Assembly (NCBI GenBank): GCA_942491735.1
Contig: CALOCN010000008.1
Span: 350,978 to 414,977 of the forward strand
Length of the DNA stretch: 64,000 nt
DNA from: CALOCN01 sp942491735
Lineage (GTDB): Bacteria > Eisenbacteria > RBG-16-71-46 > JABDJR01
Direction of reading: 5' to 3'
Part shown: positions 42,501-48,632 of the stretch, one piece after another
How the letters are laid out: each line of letters opens with the position of its first letter
Position numbering within the stretch: the stretch's first letter is position 1
Notes under the pieces: generated by a model
Told to the model about the DNA's origin: nothing
The model's database searches: none
The model's input: the letters and a program-made list of their open reading frames with translations, nothing else
Program-made: the position numbers and the translations under genes

Positions 42501-43154
42501 GATGGCGCCTCGATCGAGCTTGGCGTGCAGGAGTTCGAGATCGTGTTGCTCTCGTCGGAAACCTTCGACGTCAGCGGCTTGAATCCCCGGCAAGCGTTCG
42601 TGGGGAACCTCAACGGGGCCATGCGACCGCTGCGTCAGCGGATCCAGGATGTCTCCGGGGACAACCTCAACGATCTGGTGCTGACCTACTCCGCCGAGGA
42701 GATGCGGGGGTTCCGGAGTAACTCCACGCGTCGCGACCTGATCGGGTTGCACTATACGATCGGTGAGGAGCACTACCTGGTCACGAACATCTTCGGGCTG
42801 GGCCCTCCCATGACGGTGATCACGAACGAGCGGGAGGGTGAGGCGGACGGCCTGACCGGCATCGTGGACGGTCAATCCGACAATGGGTCGGGCGACCGCA
42901 ACACCGGGACGGCGGCCGAGGACACGCCGGGAACCTTCGCCCTGGCCGAGGCCGGTCCGGTGCGGGTCGAGGTGTTCGATGTCCGGGGACGCCTGGTGAC
43001 CACCATCGCGGACCGGAGCCTGGGTGCCGGACGGCACAACCTGCAGTGGAACGGGAAGGATGCCAATGGGCGCCCCGTGCCGAGTGGGATCTACTTCTAT
43101 CGTGTGCTGACCTCCGGGCAGCGTCACGTGCAGAAGATCGTCATCGCTCGCTAG
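39525..43154 (+). CDS. large secreted HEYGH zinc peptidase with PKD/HYR domains and FlgD-like C-terminal tag
   Basis: 1209 residues from the ATG at 39525 (AAGGAG lies upstream). Signal peptide or lipoprotein-like N-terminus: MDRSRLLVYCCLASLVAFTTLGSHC. Catalytic region: HEYGH at 416-420, then GEGW at 458-461 with the probable third zinc ligand, E459. QRLLWDLYDSTSDGRD follows. After about residue 690 come a PKD domain (NRPPVADAGPDQ), HYR-like domains (TTPPDITCPAPITVEC; DTTPPEITVVLDRDVLWPANHKM), and a C-terminal FlgD-Ig-like sandwich (VEVFDVRGRLVTTIADRSLGAGRHNLQWNGKDANG). Shares the HEYGH...GEG layout with the protein at 52354. Likely an exported protease acting at the cell surface or outside the cell. 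Confidence 0.8.
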   Translation: MDRSRLLVYCCLASLVAFTTLGSHCPTGDGLPQPKPFSDPAYHCAGEMTPPVQVQFLTPTSHILPGQLLDVQGEVTLQTESPSVVLHIESLDGATHQGASVIDLGPRAAGEVVPFSVPVRFGASGRSAVLFRAEVADEFGATRHATRKGLYALVHGGGVLAGEGGYLVLDQLAVEQDILDGRIPLDDIEDARAGVARLTGTESSAPMKTRPLTAREQRLNQLVGAPAMGFDPGLAAQSGGGNITIQGTVLWTDENGVTHPVWGANVDIYDEELVIDDYLTTVATDVNGNYQVIWDNDDGVGQSGRDIYVTVRAENTWVRTETTGDAVYSTTSSVWDDVSDNAILNYSPTSGNTGTGPAMSVFQAATWIAGYVAFDVEGAAFPKVNVVWPNGGDGSFFDGEVQIEQDDRWDWDTIHHEYGHYASGQLGISANPGGPHNIGDCISQVRGTKDEGNRLAWGEGWPTFFGTSGQFEMNMASLNVPRVGDATYQDFEDGTLSYGLDTQDNNGRGEDNEVSVQRLLWDLYDSTSDGRDAISRSDNSIWDAIKAGAGAPHILDSYWQDLLSGQSTQNRILMGEIASDHLIGPRLVSPTEGAIISPASNGLSWQPDVGCPSSYSGNQFDLVFYDANTLATLLTIPAIGATNYALSNAQIALLVGVTHDVLWGVMGYHTGAPATGPYLGETFAAIVNRPPVADAGPDQPNVECTSYTTTPVQLDGTGSSDPDGDTITYAWAATGVVFDDPTSATPTGGFPDGTTVVTLTVSDGIQEDMSTVSITVVDTTPPDITCPAPITVECSSHCGTADDDIQFDGWFDTASAVDVCDPNPVITDDHPDCFPLGITPVTFTATDGDGNSSECIVNVTVEDTTPPEITVVLDRDVLWPANHKMATITATVEVTDICDPNPTFVLTSITSNEPEDDNGDGSTDDDIQEADYGTPDVEFDLRAERQGTESGRKYTIIYTAMDSSGNTADDTVCVVVPHSQSGNAMAAMGFAPDGASIELGVQEFEIVLLSSETFDVSGLNPRQAFVGNLNGAMRPLRQRIQDVSGDNLNDLVLTYSAEEMRGFRSNSTRRDLIGLHYTIGEEHYLVTNIFGLGPPMTVITNEREGEADGLTGIVDGQSDNGSGDRNTGTAAEDTPGTFALAEAGPVRVEVFDVRGRLVTTIADRSLGAGRHNLQWNGKDANGRPVPSGIYFYRVLTSGQRHVQKIVIAR

Positions 43155-43164
43155 GAACAAACGA

Positions 43165-43193
43165 GGGCGTCCGGGGCGTGACCCCGGGCGCCC
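43165..43193 (+). terminator. GC-rich hairpin between the zinc peptidase and lipoprotein genes
   Basis: GGGCGTCCGGGG (43165-43176), loop CGTGA, CCCCGGGCGCCC (43182-43193): twelve pairs with a single G-T wobble. No T-run follows. It may protect the upstream mRNA end or reduce read-through into the lipoprotein gene that starts 21 bases later. Confidence 0.45.
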
Positions 43194-43213
43194 CTCACTC
43201 CCGGAGGCACCGG

Positions 43214-43900
43214 TTGGCCAATGGATTCGCCAGGTCTGGTCTCGCGCGGGTGTCCGCGGTTGCGGCCGGCGTGCTTTCCTTGGCCGGTTGTGGCAACGGG
43301 GCGTCCGTGTGTGATCGCCCTCCCACGGGCCAGGTCACCACGTTCCTCGAGCAGGACGCGTCGGTGGCGACCTTCAGTGCCCGGGTCGTGGGTTCGCATA
43401 CCGACCCGGAAAATGGTCTGACCCGCTACGAACTGCGCGAGGGCCCCGAGACGCATCGCCACCTGGTGTTCCGCGCCCCCGGTGTCGAGCCCCCTCTGCG
43501 CGCCGGACTCGAGTACTCGTTCGAGGTCGAGACGGTTCCCGGCATGCCCACGCCCAGTGCCCTGGTGCTTCGGGACAGCGAAGGAAAGCTGCTCTTTGTC
43601 GGAGTCAGCGACTACGCCCCGGGTGACCGGGTGCTGACCCGCGGCTTGCCCGGATTCGGGATCTCGGTGGAGGAGGCCGGATGCAAGGACAGGGGTGCCG
43701 AGGACTGTCTGGAAGAAGACGTCAATCTCCGGCTCCGGGTCGAGCATCAGGACGCCGTGCTTCGGCTGCACCATGGCGAAAGCGGCGTCGTGGGCGGCTA
43801 TCGGGTGACCTGCCTGACCGCGCGCCGGGTGACGTACTCGCCCGACTGCGCCGATGCCGGCGTGTTCGGCGTGTCGTACGTCATTGAACCCCTTCCCTGA
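43214..43900 (+). CDS. lipoprotein of unknown function
   Basis: 228 residues if translation begins at the TTG at 43214, which has CGGAGG six bases upstream; no ATG fits. Signal peptide with lipobox LSLAGC near residue 26. The mature protein is beta-rich and has four widely spaced cysteines (EEAGCKDRGAEDCLEEDV; TCLTARRVTYSPDCADAG). No family is recognised. It follows the zinc peptidase gene by 59 bases and may be co-expressed with it. Its end is one base from the end of the convergent esterase gene. Confidence 0.65.
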   Translation: MANGFARSGLARVSAVAAGVLSLAGCGNGASVCDRPPTGQVTTFLEQDASVATFSARVVGSHTDPENGLTRYELREGPETHRHLVFRAPGVEPPLRAGLEYSFEVETVPGMPTPSALVLRDSEGKLLFVGVSDYAPGDRVLTRGLPGFGISVEEAGCKDRGAEDCLEEDVNLRLRVEHQDAVLRLHHGESGVVGGYRVTCLTARRVTYSPDCADAGVFGVSYVIEPLP

Positions 43901-43901
43901 A

Positions 43902-44936
43902 TCAGCGCCGGCGCATGATCCTGCGGTACATCCAGGGCAGGCTGACGTCCAGGCGATAGTCGATCGAGGAGTGGTTGTCCTCGAACTCCTCGTAGCGATG
44001 AGTGATGCCCAGCTCGCCCAGCTTCCGGTGCATGATCCGCGCTCCGTAGTGCAGGAAGTACTGGTCCTTGAACCCGCAGTCGATGTAGAGACCGCGCAGT
44101 GACTTGAGGTTCTCCTGGGCAGGGCGACGGGAAATCACGTGGATGGGATCGTGGCGTAGCCAGCGGCGCCAACGCACGGGGTCGATCTCGCCGGTATGGA
44201 GATCCATCGGCAGGTGAAATCCCAACGGGGCGTCCGGATCCGGATCGTAGAACGCGGCCATGGCGAGGAACATGAGGACGTGCCCGTCCGAATAGCTCAT
44301 TTTCCGGGAGGCGTAGATCGAGTCCAGGAATCGTTTGGGGTTGCCCCGGTGCTGGGCCAGGGTGTCCAGCACGTTGGGGATGTCGTGGCCGTAGCAGAAG
44401 TCGAAGTACATGTCCCCGGAGTGGCAGGCCACCGCGCCCCAGTGCCGGGCGTATTTCAGGCCGTGGATGATGGCCCCGTAGCCTCCGGAGGACTTGCCGT
44501 AGAGGGCTCGCTTGGACGGATCGCCGAGGGTCCGGTAGCGACGGTCCGTCTCGGGGAGGATCTCCTTGAGGAGATAGTCCGCGTAGTTTCCCACCGCCGA
44601 CGAGTTGATGTACTGGTTTCCCCCCAGCCGTGTCCAGCAATCGGGGAGGACGGTGATGACCGGGCCCATCTTCTTCTCGCGCACCAGGCGCTCCATGCGC
44701 AGGGGGACGTTCTCGTCGAACGGCTTCCAGTTGAGATGGGCCTGGCCGCTACCCATGAACCCCACCACGTCCATGAAGATCGGGAAGCGGCGTTTCGGGT
44801 CGGCGTCGTACTCGGGAGGCAGGTGGACGTTCACCTCACGACGGTGGGGATCACCCAGGGCGTTTCCCTTGAGGGCCTGGGAGGTGAGGACGAATCGGTC
44901 GATGCGACCTTCGAGAAGGCGGGGGCGTTTGATCAT
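43902..44936 (-). CDS. putative esterase (esterase D / PF00756-like alpha/beta hydrolase)
   Basis: 344 residues from MIKRPRLLEGRIDRF at 44936, with GGAG six bases upstream. Typical esterase-D features: VYLPPEYDADPKRRFPIF-like strand (NVHLPPEYDADPKRRFPIFMDVVG), nucleophile elbow GKSSGG at 147-152 (Ser149), and a late catalytic His in EDNHSSIDYR. No signal peptide, so cytoplasmic. Substrates of the family include enterobactin-type esters, trehalose mycolates and S-formylglutathione; none is indicated here. It is alone on its strand. Confidence 0.85.
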   Translation of the reverse strand: MIKRPRLLEGRIDRFVLTSQALKGNALGDPHRREVNVHLPPEYDADPKRRFPIFMDVVGFMGSGQAHLNWKPFDENVPLRMERLVREKKMGPVITVLPDCWTRLGGNQYINSSAVGNYADYLLKEILPETDRRYRTLGDPSKRALYGKSSGGYGAIIHGLKYARHWGAVACHSGDMYFDFCYGHDIPNVLDTLAQHRGNPKRFLDSIYASRKMSYSDGHVLMFLAMAAFYDPDPDAPLGFHLPMDLHTGEIDPVRWRRWLRHDPIHVISRRPAQENLKSLRGLYIDCGFKDQYFLHYGARIMHRKLGELGITHRYEEFEDNHSSIDYRLDVSLPWMYRRIMRRR

Positions 44937-45261
44937 GGGGCACTCCGGCGGCGAGGGAAGCCGGCATTCTACCCCAATGAACGACGGGCCTTGATCCGGC
45001 CCCAAGCGAGCGAAAAGGCGATGACGGTCCCCACGTCCTGGTGTTCCCTGCGACTATCTGCATAACATAAAGCAAAGCAATGAGTTGGGTGGATTGTTAA
45101 TGGGGCCGAAGCGGAGCGTAACACGGGTCTTACAGGGCTCTGGTTGGAATTGGATTCCAAATGTAGGAGACGGTGACACCCTCCATCTCCCCCTGCCGTA
45201 TGATCCGGGGGAACATCTCCCAGGCCTGCCACGATTTTCAACTTCCCTAGGGCACTCCCAC
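44937..45261. other. intergenic region between divergent genes
   Basis: 325 bases without a gene. The stretch 45050-45110 is distinctly AT-rich (TGCATAACATAAAGCAAAGC) and probably holds the promoters of both divergent genes, but no -35/-10 pair stands out. An inverted repeat TTGGAA-ttgga-TTCCAA at 45144-45160 could be an operator for the downstream membrane-protein operon. Confidence 0.45.
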
Positions 45262-45840
45262 ATGAGCGATTCGGTTTCCTGCCTTGAATGCGGCCGCGAT
45301 CTCATTCCCTCCGACGATCCGGTGAACACGCCGGACGGCTCCTTCTGCCGTCCGTGCTACGAGGATCTGACCGAGCGGATCCAGGCTGCGGTCCAGGCCC
45401 AGAGCAGACGAATCAACTGGGCCGGGGCGTTGGCCGGTGGGATCGCGGGAGGGGCGATCGGCGTGTTGGTCTGGTGGGGATTCACCGTCGTTACCAACAT
45501 CTCGTTCGGCCTGGTGGCCGTGGTCATCGGATTCCTGGTGGGGCGCGGCGTCGTGATGGGGGGCGGGAACAAGCGGGCTCGTCCGCTCCAGGCGGCCTCG
45601 GTGAGCATCGCCGGGGCGGCGTTCTTCTACGCCACCTACCTGGTCAACCGCACCTACATCCTGCGCTACTACCGGGAAGAGGAAGGCGTCCTGGCCGGCA
45701 TGCCCTGGATACCCGGCATGGGGCTCTTCTCGCAGGTGATCTCCCTGGACTGGGGACTGTTCGATTTTCTCTTTCTTGCCTTTGTCCTGTGGGAGGCGTG
45801 GCGCTTTCCGGGGCCGGCGACCTTCGGGAGGCGAGGATGA
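45262..45840 (+). CDS. zinc-ribbon membrane protein
   Basis: 192 residues. The N-terminus carries a four-Cys knuckle (CLECGRD then CRPCYE, about residues 7-33) like the start of LIM or zinc-ribbon domains. Four hydrophobic segments follow (WAGALAGGIAGGAIGVLVWWGF; FGLVAVVIGFLVGRGV; SIAGAAFFYATYLV; FDFLFLAFVLWEAW). The function is unknown. It overlaps the M50 protease gene by ATGA, so the two are translationally coupled; it could be a substrate or adaptor of that protease. Confidence 0.75.
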   Translation: MSDSVSCLECGRDLIPSDDPVNTPDGSFCRPCYEDLTERIQAAVQAQSRRINWAGALAGGIAGGAIGVLVWWGFTVVTNISFGLVAVVIGFLVGRGVVMGGGNKRARPLQAASVSIAGAAFFYATYLVNRTYILRYYREEEGVLAGMPWIPGMGLFSQVISLDWGLFDFLFLAFVLWEAWRFPGPATFGRRG

Positions 45841-46754
45841 GCAAGGACCCCGAGGGCCGGGAAGATCGCACGAGTCGCAACATCGACATCATCCTGCGAC
45901 ATCACGCGGGTCAGGGGAGCGAGAACCCCTCCCCGCCGGGTTCCTCCCCTCCCCGCCAACCCTCCTGGCGCCGCTGGCTCGCCAGATTGGGTCCGATCGG
46001 AGTGGCGCTGCTGTTCCTTGGGGGGAAGCTCAAACTCCTCATTCCGTTGGTGAAGTTCTTCAAGCTGGGCTCGTTCCTCTCCATGCTGCTGGCGGTCTGG
46101 GTCTACGCCACAATCTGGGGCTTCCCCTTCGCGTTGGGATTCGTGCTGCTCATCTTCGTGCATGAGATGGGGCATGCCGTGGCCATGCGCCGCATGGGGA
46201 TCCCGGCCGGGGCTCCCGTGTTCATCCCCTTTGTGGGAGCGGTCATCGCGATGAAGGGGATTCCCCGCAATGCCTGGGTCGAATCCGTGGTGGGGATCGG
46301 CGGGCCTGCCCTGGGGACGGTGGGGGCCATCGTGTGTCTGGGGATCGCGGCCCTGACCGGATCCAAGTTCTGGTACGCCCTGGCCTCGACCGGGTTCCTG
46401 ATCAACATGTTCAACATGATTCCGATCAGTCCGCTGGACGGCGGGCGCATCGTCGGCGTGATGAGTCGTTGGTTCTGGGTGGTGGGCTACGCCATCGGAA
46501 TCGTGATCCTCATCAAGACAGGCTCGCCCATTCTCTTTCTCATCCTGCTTCTGGGTCTGTTCACCCTGCTCCCCACCATTCGGGGACCCCGGCCGGGCTA
46601 TTATGATGTGCATCCGTCCGGGCGCCTGGTCATGGCCGTGTCCTACTTCGGTTTGCTGGCCGTGATGGCGGTGGGGATGTGGTTGGCCGATCAGCCCCTG
46701 GCAGGCCTGCGTGCGGATCCGGACACCGCGTTCCTGATCCACCGGCTCAAATAG
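45837..46754 (+). CDS. M50 (site-2-protease-like) membrane metalloprotease
   Basis: 305 residues. Multi-spanning membrane protein with the M50 active site: HEMGHAVAM at 109-117 and NMIPISPLDGGRI around 192-204 (D201 is the third zinc ligand). The N-terminal ~40 residues are a disordered cytoplasmic tail. M50B proteases cut transmembrane segments or process sporulation-type and regulatory substrates. No PDZ domain, so it belongs to the short subgroup. It is coupled to the zinc-ribbon membrane protein upstream; the cupin gene follows after 18 bases. Confidence 0.88.
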   Translation: MSKDPEGREDRTSRNIDIILRHHAGQGSENPSPPGSSPPRQPSWRRWLARLGPIGVALLFLGGKLKLLIPLVKFFKLGSFLSMLLAVWVYATIWGFPFALGFVLLIFVHEMGHAVAMRRMGIPAGAPVFIPFVGAVIAMKGIPRNAWVESVVGIGGPALGTVGAIVCLGIAALTGSKFWYALASTGFLINMFNMIPISPLDGGRIVGVMSRWFWVVGYAIGIVILIKTGSPILFLILLLGLFTLLPTIRGPRPGYYDVHPSGRLVMAVSYFGLLAVMAVGMWLADQPLAGLRADPDTAFLIHRLK

Positions 46755-46772
46755 ACCCTACATGGAGGAAGT

Positions 46773-47213
46773 ATGAAAACAAGGATCGTGCGAGTGCTTG
46801 CCGGGACCCTGATTGGTCTTGCGGTGTGGGGCGTGAACGCCTCGACCCACGAAAACCATGAACCGCCCGAAGGCGAAGCCAAGACCGCCAAGGTCGAGTT
46901 GAAGCTGGAGAACCTGCTGAAACAGGAACTGGCCGGGGTGGACGGCACCGAGGTCATCGTGAGCCGGGTCACCATGCCGCCGCACACGACGCTGCCCAAG
47001 CATTGGCATCCGGGCGAGGAGTTCGGTTACGTCCTGGAAGGCACGGTCACCCTGTGGCAGGACGGCAAACCGGATGTCACCATGAAGGCGGGCGATGTCC
47101 TGGCCGTTCCCCTGAAGCAGGTGCACACCGCCATCACCGGCGACGAGGCGGCCACGATCCTCGTCTTCCGGGTCCATGAGCAGGGTCAGCCGGAGCGGGT
47201 TCCCGTCGACTAG
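46773..47213 (+). CDS. exported cupin-domain protein
   Basis: 146 residues: signal peptide (MKTRIVRVLAGTLIGLAVWGVNAS), then a single cupin beta-barrel. Cupin motif 1 reads PKHWHPGEEFGYVLEGTVTL, with both His and the Glu for metal binding; motif 2 has PLKQVHTAITGDEAATILVFRVHE. Probably a periplasmic metal-binding or sensor protein. It is third in the operon with the zinc-ribbon protein and the M50 protease, and its stop shares CTAG with the convergent phytase-like gene. Confidence 0.85.
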   Translation: MKTRIVRVLAGTLIGLAVWGVNASTHENHEPPEGEAKTAKVELKLENLLKQELAGVDGTEVIVSRVTMPPHTTLPKHWHPGEEFGYVLEGTVTLWQDGKPDVTMKAGDVLAVPLKQVHTAITGDEAATILVFRVHEQGQPERVPVD

Positions 47214-48466
47214 GGCAACCGTACGATACGCGTGGTCTCGCCCGGGGCCTCCGGGCTGACCCGGATGAAGTAGACGCCGGACGGGGCGGGCCGCCCCTCC
47301 CCGTCCCGGCCGTCCCATACCACCGAACCCGGGGTGGTACTCGTCCGCCAGGCGCGCAGGCGCCGCCCCGAGGCGTCGAACACCGAGAGCACCCTTGCCG
47401 TATCGCTCCACCCGGAGATCGCTACGGAACCACGGAACGGGTTGGGAGCGGCGACGAGCACCGGAGTCGGCGTCAAACGCGGCGCGGCGGTGACGGCTCC
47501 GGCGAGGCGAAGGGCCTGGAGGGTTTCCGGGATGAGAAACCCGTTGTCGTTGTCGTCGGCCGGTCCCAGGAGCAGGGACTGGGAGCCATCGTCGAGGACG
47601 GGGCCCAGGGCCACTGATTCGTAGTTGGCGATCCCGGCCAGCCATCCCGCGGGAAACTCAGCCGGATCCAGGAGGGCCTGCTTGGCCACCGGGGTTGCGC
47701 CGCTTCCGGTGAGGGAAGCCAGCGCCGTCACGTCCGATGCACCGGTCCGGTCGATCAGGAACAACCGCACGACAATGCTGAAGCCGCCGTCATAGTCCCT
47801 CTCCAGGGCAATGAGTCTGCCGTCGGGAAGCGCGACCAGATCGGCCAGCCCGTTGAACCCGCTCACCCCGTCGCGTGGGGTCTCGAGCGGATACGCGAAC
47901 TGATCCACGGCCGTGTTGCCGACAAAGCGCTGAAGGCGGACCCAGCCCGAGCCCAGGTCGGGAACCAGCGGTTCCTCGTTCGCGGTCCACAGTACGCCGG
48001 TGGGTTCGTGGAAGGCGAGGGACTCGAGGCTTCGGTTCCCCTGGGCCTGGGAATAGATCGTCGGGACCGGGACGAGGGCGGTTTGCGCACCGGAAGCGTC
48101 GACGATACGAACGGTGTGATCCTTCTCCGAGCAGAGGAAGAAGAGTCCAGTCCCCGGGTCGTACTCGATGCTCTCGAACTGGCTTCCCAAGACGATCGCC
48201 GTGGACGCACCGACACTGGGGCCCGTGATCTGCCCGTTCGCCGGGTTCACCGGGATGGTGAGGGCGTGCATTCGCACCGTCCCGGCAGAGCTGTCGATGT
48301 CGTCGATGCATTGGTATGCGCCGCCGCCCAATGACGTGAGGCCGCTCACCCCGCGCATGGCGGTGCTGGAGAGGTTCACCGAGCCCTGGCCGACCCCGTA
48401 GACCACGGGTTGGGCGAGGCCGGGAGCGGCAAGAAGGAGAATCCAGAGGACGATTGCGGTGCGCAT
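47210..48466 (-). CDS. secreted esterase-like-activity-of-phytase family protein with FlgD-like C-terminal tag
   Basis: 418 residues from MRTAIVLWILLLAAPGLAQ, a clean signal peptide. The main domain follows PF13449: GLTSLGGGAYQCIDD, QFESIEYDPGTGLFFLCSEKDH, RSLESLAFHEPTGVLWTANEEP, GFNGLADLVALPDGRLIALERDYDGGF, YESVALGPVLDDGSQSLLLGPADDNDN. The last ~80 residues are a FlgD-Ig-like tag (VAAPNPFRGSVAISG, VFDASGRRLRAW, VVWDGRDGEGRPAPSGVYFIRV). No ribosome binding site precedes the ATG. A -10-like element ends 12 bases upstream, which suggests a leaderless or nearly leaderless mRNA. Stop codon is shared with the convergent cupin gene through CTAG. Confidence 0.82.
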   Translation of the reverse strand: MRTAIVLWILLLAAPGLAQPVVYGVGQGSVNLSSTAMRGVSGLTSLGGGAYQCIDDIDSSAGTVRMHALTIPVNPANGQITGPSVGASTAIVLGSQFESIEYDPGTGLFFLCSEKDHTVRIVDASGAQTALVPVPTIYSQAQGNRSLESLAFHEPTGVLWTANEEPLVPDLGSGWVRLQRFVGNTAVDQFAYPLETPRDGVSGFNGLADLVALPDGRLIALERDYDGGFSIVVRLFLIDRTGASDVTALASLTGSGATPVAKQALLDPAEFPAGWLAGIANYESVALGPVLDDGSQSLLLGPADDNDNGFLIPETLQALRLAGAVTAAPRLTPTPVLVAAPNPFRGSVAISGWSDTARVLSVFDASGRRLRAWRTSTTPGSVVWDGRDGEGRPAPSGVYFIRVSPEAPGETTRIVRLP

Positions 48467-48478
48467 GATGAGTCGGTG

Positions 48479-48486
48479 AGTATAGC
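48479..48486 (-). promoter_or_regulatory. extended -10-like element GCTATACT of the phytase-like gene
   Basis: On the minus strand GC-TATACT ends at 48479, twelve bases before the start codon at 48466. TTGCGT lies upstream at a 15-base spacing. The predicted transcript would carry a leader of only about six bases. Confidence 0.5.
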
Positions 48487-48632
48487 ACGATGTCCGTAAA
48501 CGCAAGTAATATAACAAGATACAAATAGTCCCAGCAGTCACTGCGTGATTTCCGTCGCCTCCGCGCAGATGAGGGTGAACAGAAACCCCCATCAGGGCCC
48601 CACACGGGCCCCACCTTTCGGAGGCGAACATC

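Noticed and set aside
40953..43160. 735-codon minus-strand frame inside the large zinc peptidase gene
   Set aside because: Shadow frame; product is Val/Arg/Gly-rich without domains.
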